Shown here: in pieces, positions 8,703 to 17,823 of the stretch
Layout of the letters: each line of letters begins with the position of its first letter
Position numbering within the stretch: position 1 is the first letter of the stretch
DNA from: Pavlovales sp. CCMP2436
Taxonomy: Eukaryota; Haptophyta; Pavlovophyceae; Pavlovales
Reading direction: 5' to 3'
Assembly (NCBI GenBank): GCA_026770615.1
Contig: MU631576.1
Location: 167,681-207,480, forward strand
DNA: 39,800 bases
Translations under genes and position numbers: made by a program
The notes under the pieces: model-generated
Seen by the model: the letters and a program-made list of their open reading frames with translations, nothing else
Databases searched by the model: none
What the model was told of the DNA's origin: nothing

Positions 8703-9198
8703 GATTTGCGAGAGATGAAACAGCATCCATTTTGGTGCGTACATTTGTCTGTCTCGATCCATTACGGTTCGGTTGATTTCGTCCAAGACCCAGGTCCGAC
8801 AGACCAGCCGCCCGATTAATAGTAACAATTTGACCCCCGCTGCCTGCGAGTTCTGCAAGGCGCCCGCCTAGGCTATGACCTACTGCATTACTTTTTGTTT
8901 TGTATTTTGATTCTGCTGCGGATGTAGCTTGACGAGCTAGCCTGAGCCTTTGCGTCTCGTGGTTCGACCCGGCCGCTATCAAAACGTCGTCTACCAGCCA
9001 GTCACGAGGTGTGACACTCCCTCGATGGATTATGGTTGGCTGGCCCCGATCGTCCACAACGACGATCGTATTGTCTCGCGACAGTTGACGATCGAGTTTG
9101 AACCCTAGCGTCTCCACAAATTTTTCGGCCTCGTTTAGTGGAAGATAGCTGGCTCGAGCTAAGTCAACAGAATTTCTCATAAATTTGTTATCGGTCAT
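8566..9198 (-). CDS. Class 3 lipase-like alpha/beta hydrolase
   Basis: 210 residues, uninterrupted. Seen: IHRGS (57-61), equivalent to the oxyanion-loop RGT/RGS of class 3 lipases; VGHSLGGRLAEL (106-117) with the nucleophile Ser109; Asp158 in TKMDAVSS; and His204 in VVKAHSLKNL. A complete Ser-Asp-His triad is thus present in the right order. Known: lipase-like genes occur in several PLVs, virophages and Polinton relatives, where a role in membrane penetration or host lipid attack is proposed but unproven. It is short for a free lipase and lacks a clear signal peptide. It lies 35 bases downstream of the fibre gene on the same strand. Unlike most conserved genes here it has no stop, which makes it one of the best-preserved genes of the element. 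Confidence 0.68.
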   Translation of the reverse strand: MTDNKFMRNSVDLARASYLPLNEAEKFVETLGFKLDRQLSRDNTIVVVDDRGQPTIIHRGSVTPRDWLVDDVLIAAGSNHETQRLRLARQATSAAESKYKTKSNAVGHSLGGRLAELAGSGGQIVTINRAAGLSDLGLGRNQPNRNGSRQTNVRTKMDAVSSLANLNRRQAANQPVTVVVRQRDQANRFLPGPVRFLTNVVKAHSLKNLK

Positions 9199-9233
9199 CG
9201 TATGTGCTATGGGTGGACTTTTTTTTGACCTTT

Positions 9234-11412
9234 TTAGTTTGTCTTAACGAGTGCAGTGTCCGTGAACCTGTACTGCCCTGTGTTTACGATGCGCCCATTC
9301 TTTGTAAGCATAATGGTGTAATCCCAAGCCATCGGCGATCCGGTCATATTAATGATTCGACCATCGGCGTTTCCCATTATTACTTCGAACACGGATGAAG
9401 AAACAGGCCTAGCAGACAGCAAATGCGCTCCAATTGGGTGTATGGTCGTGAACGTCAAGACAGGTATACTAACGTAGGTTGCATCGCTCCCATTGGCACT
9501 TACCTGCGACACTGCCAGCCTGAAGAAACGATACGGTTCGTGAGCAACGGTTATCGGAAAAGCTACCGGCTGATTTGATACCCAGTTGGTTTTTACAAAT
9601 GATTATATATTAACAAAATTAGTGTCATTCGAAGCTTGGATTGTCCGATGGGTTGCAGCGGTAACTCCGGGGTATCTCGTCGACCCTGCAAACCGGAACG
9701 AGGAAAGTCTAACCGCAGTAGGGTACTCCAGAGTCAGGTGCTGCCCTCCAACCCCGGCAGCCGTGTACGTTCCCTCTGAAGACCCCCACCACGTATCGAC
9801 TCGTTTATCGAAAGCGCTATTTGCGGCGAACAGAGGGTTATTTTGAAATGTGCTGCTGCTCACAACCCGCCACCCGTCACTATTATTCCAGTCTTGACTC
9901 GTCTGAATGTTGATATTATTATTAAAAGATGGGGATTCCTTTGTGAACACGTCGATCGAGGCTAAGGTGTAAGAAGGGAAAACGAAGCACTGTAGATCGC
10001 CGCTTGCATTGTCGGTCGTTACGAGCCACGAGTTTGCTGTGGGGGTGCAGCTCAATAGGTTCACGTACTGTTCAGTCGCAAAGACCTTGCTATCCAGTCG
10101 TTCGACAGTATTAACCACGTCCATTGTCGCTCCGTTGGCGGCTTTTGCGTATAGCCCTTCAAACTTTACATTTTTTGAGTTAGACGCTTGAATATATTTT
10201 TTGACCAAAATCTGAAAGAACAATATTGCGCTCGGAGCTGCTCAAGACCTGCAGCGCCGTGATGGGAGAGATGACGCCTGTGTAGGCACCGCTTCCGATC
10301 GTCGAGCCACACACGCGAATAACTGGTCGATAGATCTGCGTGTAGGTCGTCATTAGTAAACCGTTGTTTAGTATTTGTTTCACTTCGTGAACACCAGCAA
10401 AAAATACGTTTTCATTTGAACTGTTGATGAACAGGGTGTATTTGAGACTGGGGTTGTATGGCATTCTCACCGTGTTCTGTTCGTCCACGAAGCGAGTTAT
10501 ATCGTATCGCCTTTGATACGGGGTTGTTGAATTTGTCCCTGTGACGAGAAGCTCGGCTACGATGCGGTTCTGTCCGTCCTTTTTGTTTCCACCCCTAAAG
10601 TACGCCACCTGAGCAACATTCTCGAATGGAACAGGGGTCATATTGCTATACCAGGTAGGGTTAAATGCATCGTTTGTAGGTTTCAATCCTAGTGAGGCTT
10701 TACTTGGGTCTGTACCGACATTGCGATTGAAGTACGCACTACCGGTGAAAGTACCGTAAGCAGGGTCCAAGTCTATGACCGCACTGAATTTGCCACTAAT
10801 AACATCAAATCGAATTGAACAATGACCAAAGCTTGTCGAATCAATTGTTGGTCTCATAGTTGCATGCCATTTAGTAAGTATATCGTCCGGAGTGTCAAGC
10901 GAGTTCCAATTAAATATTCTACTTATGAAAACGTTCAAGGAATGATTTTTGACCATCGTTACCGTATAGTTGGTGACGCTTACAGCCGCAGTCGGTAGTT
11001 GGAGATTCATCGTGCAAGTAGACGATTTGGGGTCTGTGGCGGTCTCCGCTTGGAGCTTGAGCGAGTCACCCAAGACAAATACGGCTCCGGCTGCGACCGG
11101 TTTAGCTTCCGTGTAAGAAAACTGCACTGCTAGCGATTTGTGGGCCGAGGTAGACAGCTCGTTTGCCAGCGGTAGTTCGGCAACAAAGGCAAGTGGGTTT
11201 CCATATAGAGCTTAATTGAATGGAAGGACAAGGTTACCCGATGAGCCCGGTATCTTGATGGACATCACCTTTTTTGGGTCGTAAGTTTGATTCTGTAGCG
11301 AGGCAGTTCCATCGAGACTCAGCCTGGTTTCGACGCTCGTGCCAGTCGTCAGCTGCACCTCTAGAGGTTTCATAGGCGGATCGCTTAGTAGTCGACCGTA
11401 AACGTTTGCCAT
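9234..11412 (-). pseudogene. Fibre-like virion protein with a discoidin (F5/8 type C-like) domain, interrupted
   Basis: Start chosen at ATG 11412, 18 bases after an AATAAATATC box. About 725 codons in all. The N-terminal two thirds are beta-rich and not recognised. The C-terminal part has the discoidin pattern: SAFDKRVDTWWGS, then QHLTLEYPTAVRLSSF, RTIQASNDTNF and, after a stop, EPYRFFRLAV. Breaks: TAA 11212-11214 near the N-terminus, one frame change at a T6 run (10197-10202, A6 on the coding strand), and TAA 9603-9605 inside the discoidin domain. Coding sequence continues sensibly on both sides of each. Known: discoidin domains bind glycans or lipids. Inferred: host-attachment spike. Alternative: a host-derived surface protein captured by the virus. 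Confidence 0.62.
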
Positions 11413-11430
11413 CAAATCTGGGTTATGTAC

Positions 11431-11442
11431 TTGATATTTATT
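11431..11442 (-). promoter_or_regulatory. Upstream AATAAATATC box of the fibre gene
   Basis: On the minus strand the sequence reads AATAAATATCAA, preceded by another AATA, and ends 18 bases before the ATG at 11412. It shares the first ten bases with the + strand boxes but lacks the final CTC. Confidence 0.5.
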
Positions 11443-11484
11443 TATTTTTGATCACCTACCATTTAAGTGGTTTTAAGGTGGTTT

Positions 11485-12765
11485 CTAGGGGATGTTGCTC
11501 TTGTGCATCCCGAAGACTACCGAGATTGCGGCTCGAGCCTTGGGGGATGTAAGGTCGCCATACTGGTTCAATATAGGCCTCAGCAAGCCTGAGTAAGTGG
11601 TCAGCCTCTGCTTTTGCACCTCCGCGTCGAGGTCGTTCTTCGAGGGTAGTCGCCGCTGGTCGGTCATTTCCCACATCATCCTATATTGATCACTAGAAAA
11701 ATCGATACCTAAACGCTCGACCTCGGCTTGACTTTTCATAAATGGCTGTATGTTTACACGGTCACTCCCTGCCGGCCTTGAAGACCCTGACCCTGACCCT
11801 GACGATTTACTAGGAAAGTCAAACCCAGTCACCCGACGTGTCGGAGGCGCTTGTTCACGCCCTGCCGTCACCACCATCGGAAAATTTGGAGGCGTGTTAG
11901 GCGCAGGGGTGGGAGGTGTATAAGTGAGGCGTGGTGGCTGTGACGAGGATGACGCTTGCTCGGGCTGGGAACGAATAAAACCAGGTGGTAAGGCAGGGCC
12001 GGCAAAGACCCGCTGAGGCAATGCTGGAGGCGGCACAAACCTCCCCATCGTCACGGGCGGGTTTACAATAAAGCCTCTTCCCTCACGACGGACCTGCCTA
12101 GGAACCATGGCGAGCACGCCTCCAGGCATAGACGGAGTGGCCGCCTGTGGAGCCTGTGGAGCGGTCTGTGCGGTCTGCGGGATCTGCGTAGAAGCGTACG
12201 GTGGTTGTGGGAGGTCGCTCGAAGGTATCGTCCCGCTAGCATTTTGGGAAATAGGAGTTCGATTAACGGCTGAGTTCGTCACTGGACTAAAAAACACCTG
12301 ATCTGGCCCACCTGAAACGGCACCCCGCGGAGCCTTCATAGCCGAACGCGTGTTTAAGAAAGGCCTTTCTCTGCCACTAAGGGTGGTTCTCGGTATCATG
12401 GACCTCGGGATTATGGTCCGGTTTAGCACCGGTTCGCCGCTTGCGTTATTTAGCAAATTGTCTATAACCCCCGCATCCTTGTATGAATTGAAAATATCTT
12501 TGCTTTCTCGCGGGAGGCGTGGTAGGTCTTCGCGGGGGACTATATCGACCACTACAGGAAGTTTTGAATAAACTAGATTTTCAGATTGCATCGAATGACG
12601 AACACCGGTCATGTAAGTCGCTGCAGTCTTGTTAGGTGCAAAAACTGGGTGTTCCGGTCCGCTGTATGGAAGTCCGTTTAACAAGTAGTGTGTGAAGAGG
12701 GGGCGCCGGTCTCGGTTTGTCGGTATGAGGAGACGATCTTGGCTCAGAGCGTCTACGTATGTCAT
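11485..12765 (-). CDS. Proline-rich viral protein of unknown function
   Basis: 426 residues, uninterrupted, not recognised. N-terminus (MTYVDALSQDRLLIPTNRDR) is ordered-looking. The middle (about 150-330) is rich in Pro, Gln, Ser and Ala and probably disordered. A Gly-Ser run (KSSGSGSGSSRPAGSDR) precedes a charged helical C-terminus (SQAEVERLGIDFSSDQYRMM onward). The layout suggests a scaffold or internal virion protein, but that is inference. It sits 19 bases downstream of the packaging ATPase on the same strand and probably belongs to the same transcription unit. A TAG ends it. Confidence 0.6.
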   Translation of the reverse strand: MTYVDALSQDRLLIPTNRDRRPLFTHYLLNGLPYSGPEHPVFAPNKTAATYMTGVRHSMQSENLVYSKLPVVVDIVPREDLPRLPRESKDIFNSYKDAGVIDNLLNNASGEPVLNRTIIPRSMIPRTTLSGRERPFLNTRSAMKAPRGAVSGGPDQVFFSPVTNSAVNRTPISQNASGTIPSSDLPQPPYASTQIPQTAQTAPQAPQAATPSMPGGVLAMVPRQVRREGRGFIVNPPVTMGRFVPPPALPQRVFAGPALPPGFIRSQPEQASSSSQPPRLTYTPPTPAPNTPPNFPMVVTAGREQAPPTRRVTGFDFPSKSSGSGSGSSRPAGSDRVNIQPFMKSQAEVERLGIDFSSDQYRMMWEMTDQRRLPSKNDLDAEVQKQRLTTYSGLLRPILNQYGDLTSPKARAAISVVFGMHKSNIP

Positions 12766-12784
12766 TGTGTGCTTGTGCCGGACA

Positions 12785-13609
12785 TTATTTTTTCCCGATG
12801 TAAGATAGTTTCGCGAAGCGATTATATATCTCGCCGTTTTCTACGTCTATGAGCATGAAGTTGTGAGCTGGTGCATCTTTGAACACGTGGTTATATAGTG
12901 CCAGAAACTCCATTTTGTCGCGTGGAATCAACTCCTCCCTAACGGACTCCAGCTCGCGCAAGTTGCTCACACGAAACATAAATAGGCTCGATATCAATTT
13001 CCTCAAAGTAAGCGGGATTGCTCGGTATGTTTGTACTATAAACCACACCGAAACGCGCACATGGCGGCGGTTGCAAATGAGACGCGCCAGGATTTTGGCT
13101 AGCGCGGTATCCTTCATCTCGGCGGCAAAGTCATCGAAAATGACCAGGCTATTTTGCTTCTTCTTTGTCGACACTTCAAGTTTGGAATTTAATTAATCGA
13201 GTGAATCTTTGTTGAGCGTGTGGTAAACCTTGTCGTGACCCTGAAAGGGACTGTCTGTCATGCTTGCGAACGATGTTTGGGGGACAAAAAGATGAACGTT
13301 ATCAAAAACCCCAGCGTATATCCAAGGCTGTACCTGGGTAAGAAGGGCGACAGAAATACTCGTCTTGCCGCTTCTTGGAGGCCCGGTGAAACAAAGGAAC
13401 GAGTGCTGATTTGGCAGGGGAGGCGGTATGTTCCCCAACACCCCATCCACCGAGAATTTTGGTATCGTTAAGCTTATATCGTTGGCCTCCTCATGGACAC
13501 GGTCGGTCGAGTTGGACGACGTAGCGGGCGACTTGGGCGGTGTCTTGGGTGGCGACTTAGAGCTATCTTTCGCCTCGTCATCGTCTGGGGGCTTGTTCGT
13601 TTCTCCCAT
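12785..13609 (-). pseudogene. A32-type (FtsK/HerA-like) genome-packaging ATPase, one in-frame stop
   Basis: From ATG 13609: a Pro/Ser-rich tail (1-45), Walker A GPPRSGKTS (76-84, Lys82), then after a stop the Walker B strand NSLVIFDDF (~13140) and RHVRVSVWFIVQTYRAIP, a typical sensor strand (Gln in VQTYR). The order and spacing are those of PLV and Polinton packaging ATPases. TAA 13193-13195 lies between Walker A and Walker B, in an otherwise unbroken frame, giving 138- and 129-residue open pieces. Known role: ATP-driven packaging of DNA into the capsid. If the stop is real and not read through, the first piece has only Walker A and the enzyme is dead. Confidence 0.75.
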
Positions 13610-13656
13610 TTGCGTCTACTCTCATCGCATATATTTTTTCAATGGCCACATTCGAA

Positions 13657-14154
13657 TTACCCGTAACGAATAACTCGAGTTGGTAGAACGAAATACTGAA
13701 GGGGCGGCGGCTGCTCCACTTCGGTAGGGTACTGGTACGTTGGGTACGGCGCTGGGGGAGGCTGTGAAGACTGGCTCGCTTGGGGTGGGTTTGCTTGGGG
13801 TGGGGTCGAAGGGGTAAACCCGTATTTTCCAGCTAGACGTAATGCGAGCGCGTATTCTTGGCAGGCGGCTTTCTCGCGTGCTTTTTCCGAGGCTTCTGCA
13901 TCCCTTATCTTTTTTGCATCGGCGAGGATTTGTACCCGTCGTGCGTTTGCAGCGAGGTAGTTTAGCTTTTGCTTTGCCGATAGAACACTTTTTGGTTTTA
14001 TTGGTGGAGCGAGCGGTGCAGGCGACGAGGCGACCGGTGTGTCCAGGGTGACCGGCGATGGGTGAATGGTTTCCGCGGTGGCAGAGTGCGTCGCTATGGG
14101 TACCGAGATTGTAACTGCCGCGGGCTCTTCAATTACCGCGCTTTGTTTCTCCAT
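13657..14154 (-). CDS. Proline-rich viral protein with a central charged helix, unknown function
   Basis: 165 residues. N-terminal 60 are Ala/Pro/Thr-rich. Residues about 60-105 form a charged, probably coiled-coil helix (LSAKQKLNYLAANARRV, KKIRDAEASEKAREKAA). The last 50 are Pro/Gln/Tyr-rich (PPAPYPTYQYPTEVEQPPP). No family recognised. It is divergent from the minor capsid gene (76-base gap) and 47 bases upstream of the ATPase, so it lies in the morphogenesis cluster. A virion-associated role is inference from position. Confidence 0.55.
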   Translation of the reverse strand: MEKQSAVIEEPAAVTISVPIATHSATAETIHPSPVTLDTPVASSPAPLAPPIKPKSVLSAKQKLNYLAANARRVQILADAKKIRDAEASEKAREKAACQEYALALRLAGKYGFTPSTPPQANPPQASQSSQPPPAPYPTYQYPTEVEQPPPLQYFVLPTRVIRYG

Positions 14155-14230
14155 GACTATGACTGTAGATTAGAATTTAATCTGCGATGGATTAAAAAAA
14201 AATGTTTGCGTCAGATATAAACGGGTCAAA

Positions 14231-15004
14231 ATGGTTCTCCATCGCCTGTATTTGAGTTCCGACCACTCGGATAAATACTTGATATCGCCAGATCGAACCG
14301 ACTCTGTTGTTTTCAACTTGGACCCAGCCCTGTCGCTCTCGGCAAACGAGAACATGTTTGTGCGGCTCGAGTCAGCGAGCATCCCGATCGTGAGATTTAA
14401 TTGCAATCCACTGAATAACCGTTTTGTGCTGCTGCTAGCAGGTGACGAGTTGTCCACCGTAACGATACCAGCGGCGAACTACACCAGCGGTGAGGCTTTC
14501 TCCGATGCCATCAACTCGACTCCCCAAATGATATCTGCGGGGTTGAGCTCGACCTTTGACGCTCTTGTAAATCGTCTTTCATTTTTTCACTCGCAAGCTG
14601 GCAATATTTCGATCGCTACTTACGAGACGACGACGGCCCATAGACTGCTTGGTATGAGCGACACTTTCAACATAACCATACCGCCGAATACGATCACGTA
14701 TGCGCCACGGATGGTGGACCTCGGCGGAGCTCGCATGATCCTTTTGGCATCGGAGACTTTTGAGCTCGACGTAATGGACTCACAAAAGAGCATGGGTGAA
14801 TTCACGACAAACCTACTAGCGGGCATTCCTATCTCTGTGGCCTACGGTGGAATCCAAAAGTTTAAGAGCGACAACGCTCCATATATGGCTGCTCGAAGGC
14901 GTAGTTTGAGCTCGGTAATAATCAGTCTGCTCGATGAAAATCAAAAGGCTTATGACCTCAATGGACTGACTTTTAGCGTCGTCATCGATATCCTGATCGA
15001 CTAG
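14231..15004 (+). CDS. Minor capsid protein (penton, single jelly-roll)
   Basis: 257 residues, uninterrupted. Seen: an N-terminal strand set with SDKYLISPDRTDSVVFNL, then ENMFVRLESASIPIVRFNCN, the typical opening of Polinton/PLV penton proteins; a middle LGMSDTFNITIPPNTITYAP; then LGGARMILLAS and the C-terminal strand DLNGLTFSVVIDILID, equivalent to the D-L-NG-x-W/F-S ending of the family. Known: forms pentamers at capsid vertices. It stands next to the ATPase and major capsid genes, the conserved morphogenesis neighbourhood. The TAG at 15002-15004 is followed at once by the upstream box of the next gene. Confidence 0.75.
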   Translation: MVLHRLYLSSDHSDKYLISPDRTDSVVFNLDPALSLSANENMFVRLESASIPIVRFNCNPLNNRFVLLLAGDELSTVTIPAANYTSGEAFSDAINSTPQMISAGLSSTFDALVNRLSFFHSQAGNISIATYETTTAHRLLGMSDTFNITIPPNTITYAPRMVDLGGARMILLASETFELDVMDSQKSMGEFTTNLLAGIPISVAYGGIQKFKSDNAPYMAARRRSLSSVIISLLDENQKAYDLNGLTFSVVIDILID

Positions 15005-15009
15005 AGTTG

Positions 15010-15022
15010 CGATAAATATCTC
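15010..15022 (+). promoter_or_regulatory. Upstream AATAAATATCTC-type box of the small virion gene
   Basis: CGATAAATATCTC, nearly identical in context to 1666-1678 (preceded by GTTGCGAT versus GTTCCGAT), lies 20 bases before the ATG at 15043. Confidence 0.65.
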
Positions 15023-15042
15023 TATCACTTGTACAAATAACG

Positions 15043-15390
15043 ATGAACTGGGGACGATTCGGTCGCCAAGCCGCCTGTTGGGGCAGCAATGCACTTCCTA
15101 AACTTTAGCGTTTCGGTATGCAAAGTGGACGATTTTTGCACAACGCCGCAGACATCGCGAGTCGCGTCGCAAATACAGCACGAACCGGGATCAGCGCAAT
15201 CCAGAATAATAGTGAGCTATCTAAAATACCGGGCCTTAACGAGGCACTCGGCTTCGGGCGGGAGCTCGTTGGCGGTTTGTCGAGTGCGGCCCAAGTGGCT
15301 GGGAGACTCGGTAATTTTGCCTCTCAAGTTGGTGAGTCTAAAGAATTGAGGGGCTTAACTAACCGCTTCGAACGTGCGGCAAACTACTAG
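15043..15390 (+). pseudogene. Small virion-associated-type protein, one in-frame stop
   Basis: ATG 15043 is chosen because the upstream box ends 20 bases before it. The frame reads MNWGRFGRQAACWGSNALP, meets TAG 15106-15108, and continues (MQSGRFLHNAADIASRVAN) to TAG 15388-15390. A later ATG at 15118 gives an intact 90-residue protein, so a shortened product is possible. The chain is Ala/Gly/Ser-rich with amphipathic helices (SSAAQVAGRLGNFASQVG), like the small core or membrane-interacting proteins encoded beside PLV capsid genes. The near-repeat MNWGRFGRQAA / MQSGRFLHNAA suggests either start region could serve. Family identity is not established. Confidence 0.5.
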
Positions 15391-15450
15391 CGATGGTGAC
15401 GTCGATGGTGCTTGATTGCGTTTGTCGACGTCTGACAAAAAAAAACGAAC

Positions 15451-15463
15451 GAATAAATATCTT
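15451..15463 (+). promoter_or_regulatory. Upstream AATAAATATCTT box of the major capsid gene
   Basis: GAATAAATATCTT ends 30 bases before the ATG at 15494, following an A9 run. It matches the consensus except for the last base. Confidence 0.6.
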
Positions 15464-15493
15464 TGCCCCTCTTACATTGATTCTCTCTTTAAA

Positions 15494-17002
15494 ATGACCG
15501 AGACCATTCCCAATTTCTATCAGTACATGCCCAGAGACCTGGCCCCCCCAGCAGAGGCCATTAAAAGTTATCTGACGCCTAGCACGGGTGTGGCCGCCGT
15601 CGGCGGTTCGAGCAAAATCGAGTTCTCAATCCCCTGCGGGCAGCCAGGTTTGCACCTTGATACCAAGATGACAGGTCTCGGGCTTAAAGTGAATAATAAC
15701 AACAGTACCCCGATGACGCTTGACGGTGGTGCGCACGCTTTAATTTCTAGTTTGGACCTGTATTTTGCATCAAACCACGTGTCCAATATTGGTGAATATG
15801 GATGCCTATTCAACACCATACAGGCCTTCAGTTCCGATCCTGATAGCTTGCGAAGCTCGGGTACGATGCGCGGGCTGGCGGATTTTGCAGTTGACTCAAA
15901 CTCTGCTGCCGATATCGTAAAAGGCTATTACAACATCGAAGGGGCAACAATTCCGGCGGGTGGCTCGCTCGATGTCATCATTATCGAGAGGCTAGCGGTG
16001 TTGAACGCAAGCTCGAGCTAAGAGAGGATTGGAGTCCGAGACGCGGTGAAGCGTCGAAGGCAGCTAGAGAGAGAGAGAGCTACATTGAGTTGGCTCTGCG
16101 AGCTTAATTAAGAAATAGAGCGAGCAAGCGTAACCGCCTTTTCTGTGGACGGGTGCAAGTTCCTATAGTCGTCAGGATGGCAGACAGAGCCCAAGTGAGA
16201 GGACACTTGGGCTCCCGATATTCCTCTCATGTCTCCCATCGGTACACTCTCTCACAAAGCACTCCCTTTGAGCGCCCTTACGGACGGCATACGCGTGGAA
16301 GTGAAGCTGGCTGCCCAGGAGGAATGGGGGACGTATGGGTCCGCTAACGATTCGAGGTCGGGTTGTACAGTATCGGATCTCAAGCTCCATATTTGCCAGG
16401 TTCGACTCGACGGTGGTCTAGAGAGGGAAATGTATGCCCAGCTTGGCGGAATTGTCACCGTGCCCACGATGGACTTTAATCATTTTAGGTAAACCGTATC
16501 GGAGAACGCCGGGGCGATTTCCATGCAAATTCCCATCAGGGTGTCATCTGCGGGTTCCATTATAGCGGTGCTTCGCGAGTCGAGTGTTGCAACCCCCCAC
16601 ACACGCCGTACCGTATCTGAACGCACTCGAGCAGGCATGATTAACTACCAATTCAAAATCGGTAGCTCTAACGTACCTCAGAGTCCAGTAGATTGCACCG
16701 GGAACGCCTCGGAGGCTCGGATGGAGCTGATGTATGCGCTAGGAACGTCACTTTCCGATGCTGCCACGCGTAGTTGTGTGAGCGCTTATCAGTTCACGAG
16801 AGACGGCTTTGCTGTCGGCGTCAATCTTCAAGCCTTCCCTCAGTCGGCAGAAACGCTTTCGGACGGGATAAGCACCCAGCTACTCCACGTCACTTTTAAT
16901 GCCCGTCTAGCTGCTACACACCCGGCGATGTACATCGATGTGTGGGTGATGCACGAGAAGATCTTGATCGCTCAAAACGGTTTGCTCTCGTATAAGAGTT
17001 GA
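15494..17002 (+). pseudogene. Major capsid protein (double jelly-roll), interrupted
   Basis: ATG 15494 is preceded by the conserved box. N-terminal jelly roll: FYQYMPRDLAPP, IEFSIPCGQPGLHLDTKM, then MTLDGGAHALISSLDLYF, NHVSNIGEYGCLFNTI and IPAGGSLDVIIIERLAVL, the pattern of PLV/Polinton capsid proteins. All three open pieces (15494-16021, 16229-16492, 16493-17002) share one frame. The first ends at TAA 16019-16021; then ~180 bases carry TAA 16109, TAG 16166 and TGA 16196 and no recognisable capsid sequence; capsid sequence resumes with PDIPLMSPIGTLSHKALPL. A single TAA at 16490-16492 breaks the C-terminal jelly roll just before ENAGAISMQIPIRVSSAGS. Total coding length without the insert (~440 codons) is normal for the family. 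The 16022-16200 segment may be an insertion or intron. Confidence 0.72.
16187..16214 (+). repeat. Perfect 11-bp hairpin inside the major capsid gene insert
   Basis: GAGCCCAAGTG, a six-base loop AGAGGA, and CACTTGGGCTC form a perfect 11-bp stem. It lies at the 3' edge of the non-capsid segment, 14 bases before capsid sequence resumes at ATG 16229. It could be a structural part of an inserted element or intron, or a chance hairpin. Confidence 0.6.
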
Positions 17003-17073
17003 TTTGTCTAGCTCGCTAACATGCGTCTTTTTAACATACATCCTTTTAACAATATCTTCAGAAAAAAAAAAAC

Positions 17074-17152
17074 ACCAAGACCCTATCAAGACCCCACCAA
17101 GACCCTATCAAGACCGTACAAGGCCTACCAAGACCCCACCAAGACCCCACAC
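17074..17152 (+). repeat. Short tandem repeat CCAAGACCCC
   Basis: About seven imperfect copies of a 10-12 base unit (CAAGACCCYAYC) immediately after the major capsid gene, including ACCAAGACCCTATCAAGACC twice. C-rich on the + strand, with no matching stem, so it is not an obvious terminator. Confidence 0.75.
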
Positions 17153-17823
17153 AAAAAACCCGTCTTTTGCGAGTGTGCTACATCAGGTATCCCTCGCCCC
17201 CAGTGTGCTATATCCAGTAGCATCTGGGAAAATTTATGCACTTTTTTCACACGGGACTCACGGACACCCAGTCGGTCTTCATTGCTCATCTACGCTCCAG
17301 GTCGATCGCCCACACCTCCCTGATGACCCTTGTGGTCGACACCCCTATCCGCATCGACCCCTGACGCGCGCTATCTCGATAACAAAAAATGAACTTTTAC
17401 GTAAGGTCCCTTAGCCCATTTGGTGTTTTTTCAAAATGGACTGGCGAGCCGATAAATGCACCGCAGTGGCTCCCCCGCCCTAGTGCCCGCCCCTGGGGTC
17501 CTGCCACGCCTCCCCAGACCGCCGGATGCCCGAGTTTTGTGCCAAACGACCCCGTTTAGCGTAACCCTAGTTGTGCTGGATCCAGTAGCCTGGGCGTTTT
17601 ATGTGCTAGTAGCGTAGCCCGATATGGCTATGTGCAAGTAGCGTAGCCCGCAGGTCGGTGGGTGTGCTGGATACCGTATCCGCGAAGGGGTCAAACTTGA
17701 AAGTACACTTTAATCGATTTTTTAGTTAATGCTTCAATTGCATCATATGTGTCTTCTAAGTCATATTTTACTATACTCGTGTTTTTACGGCACGACTTTG
17801 TATTTAAGCCGACTTACAACCGT

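Noticed and set aside
16022..16228. Firm call of a group I intron in the capsid gene
   Set aside because: A TATAGTC word near 16164 recalls the S element, but I could not find a convincing matching R element or core pairing, so only an unexplained insert is reported.
5407..16492. Alternative genetic code in which TAA/TAG are sense codons
   Set aside because: Eight of nine internal stops are TAA/TAG, and readthrough of 8030 and 15002 would even end at TGAs overlapping the next ATGs. But TGA also interrupts a conserved frame (7096), long clean frames have no TAA/TAG, Gln is amply encoded by CAA/CAG, and host genes end with TAA and TAG.
17004..17414. Open frames after the major capsid gene
   Set aside because: They are built on the CCAAGACCCC tandem repeat and show only Pro/Thr/Lys low complexity, with no upstream box.
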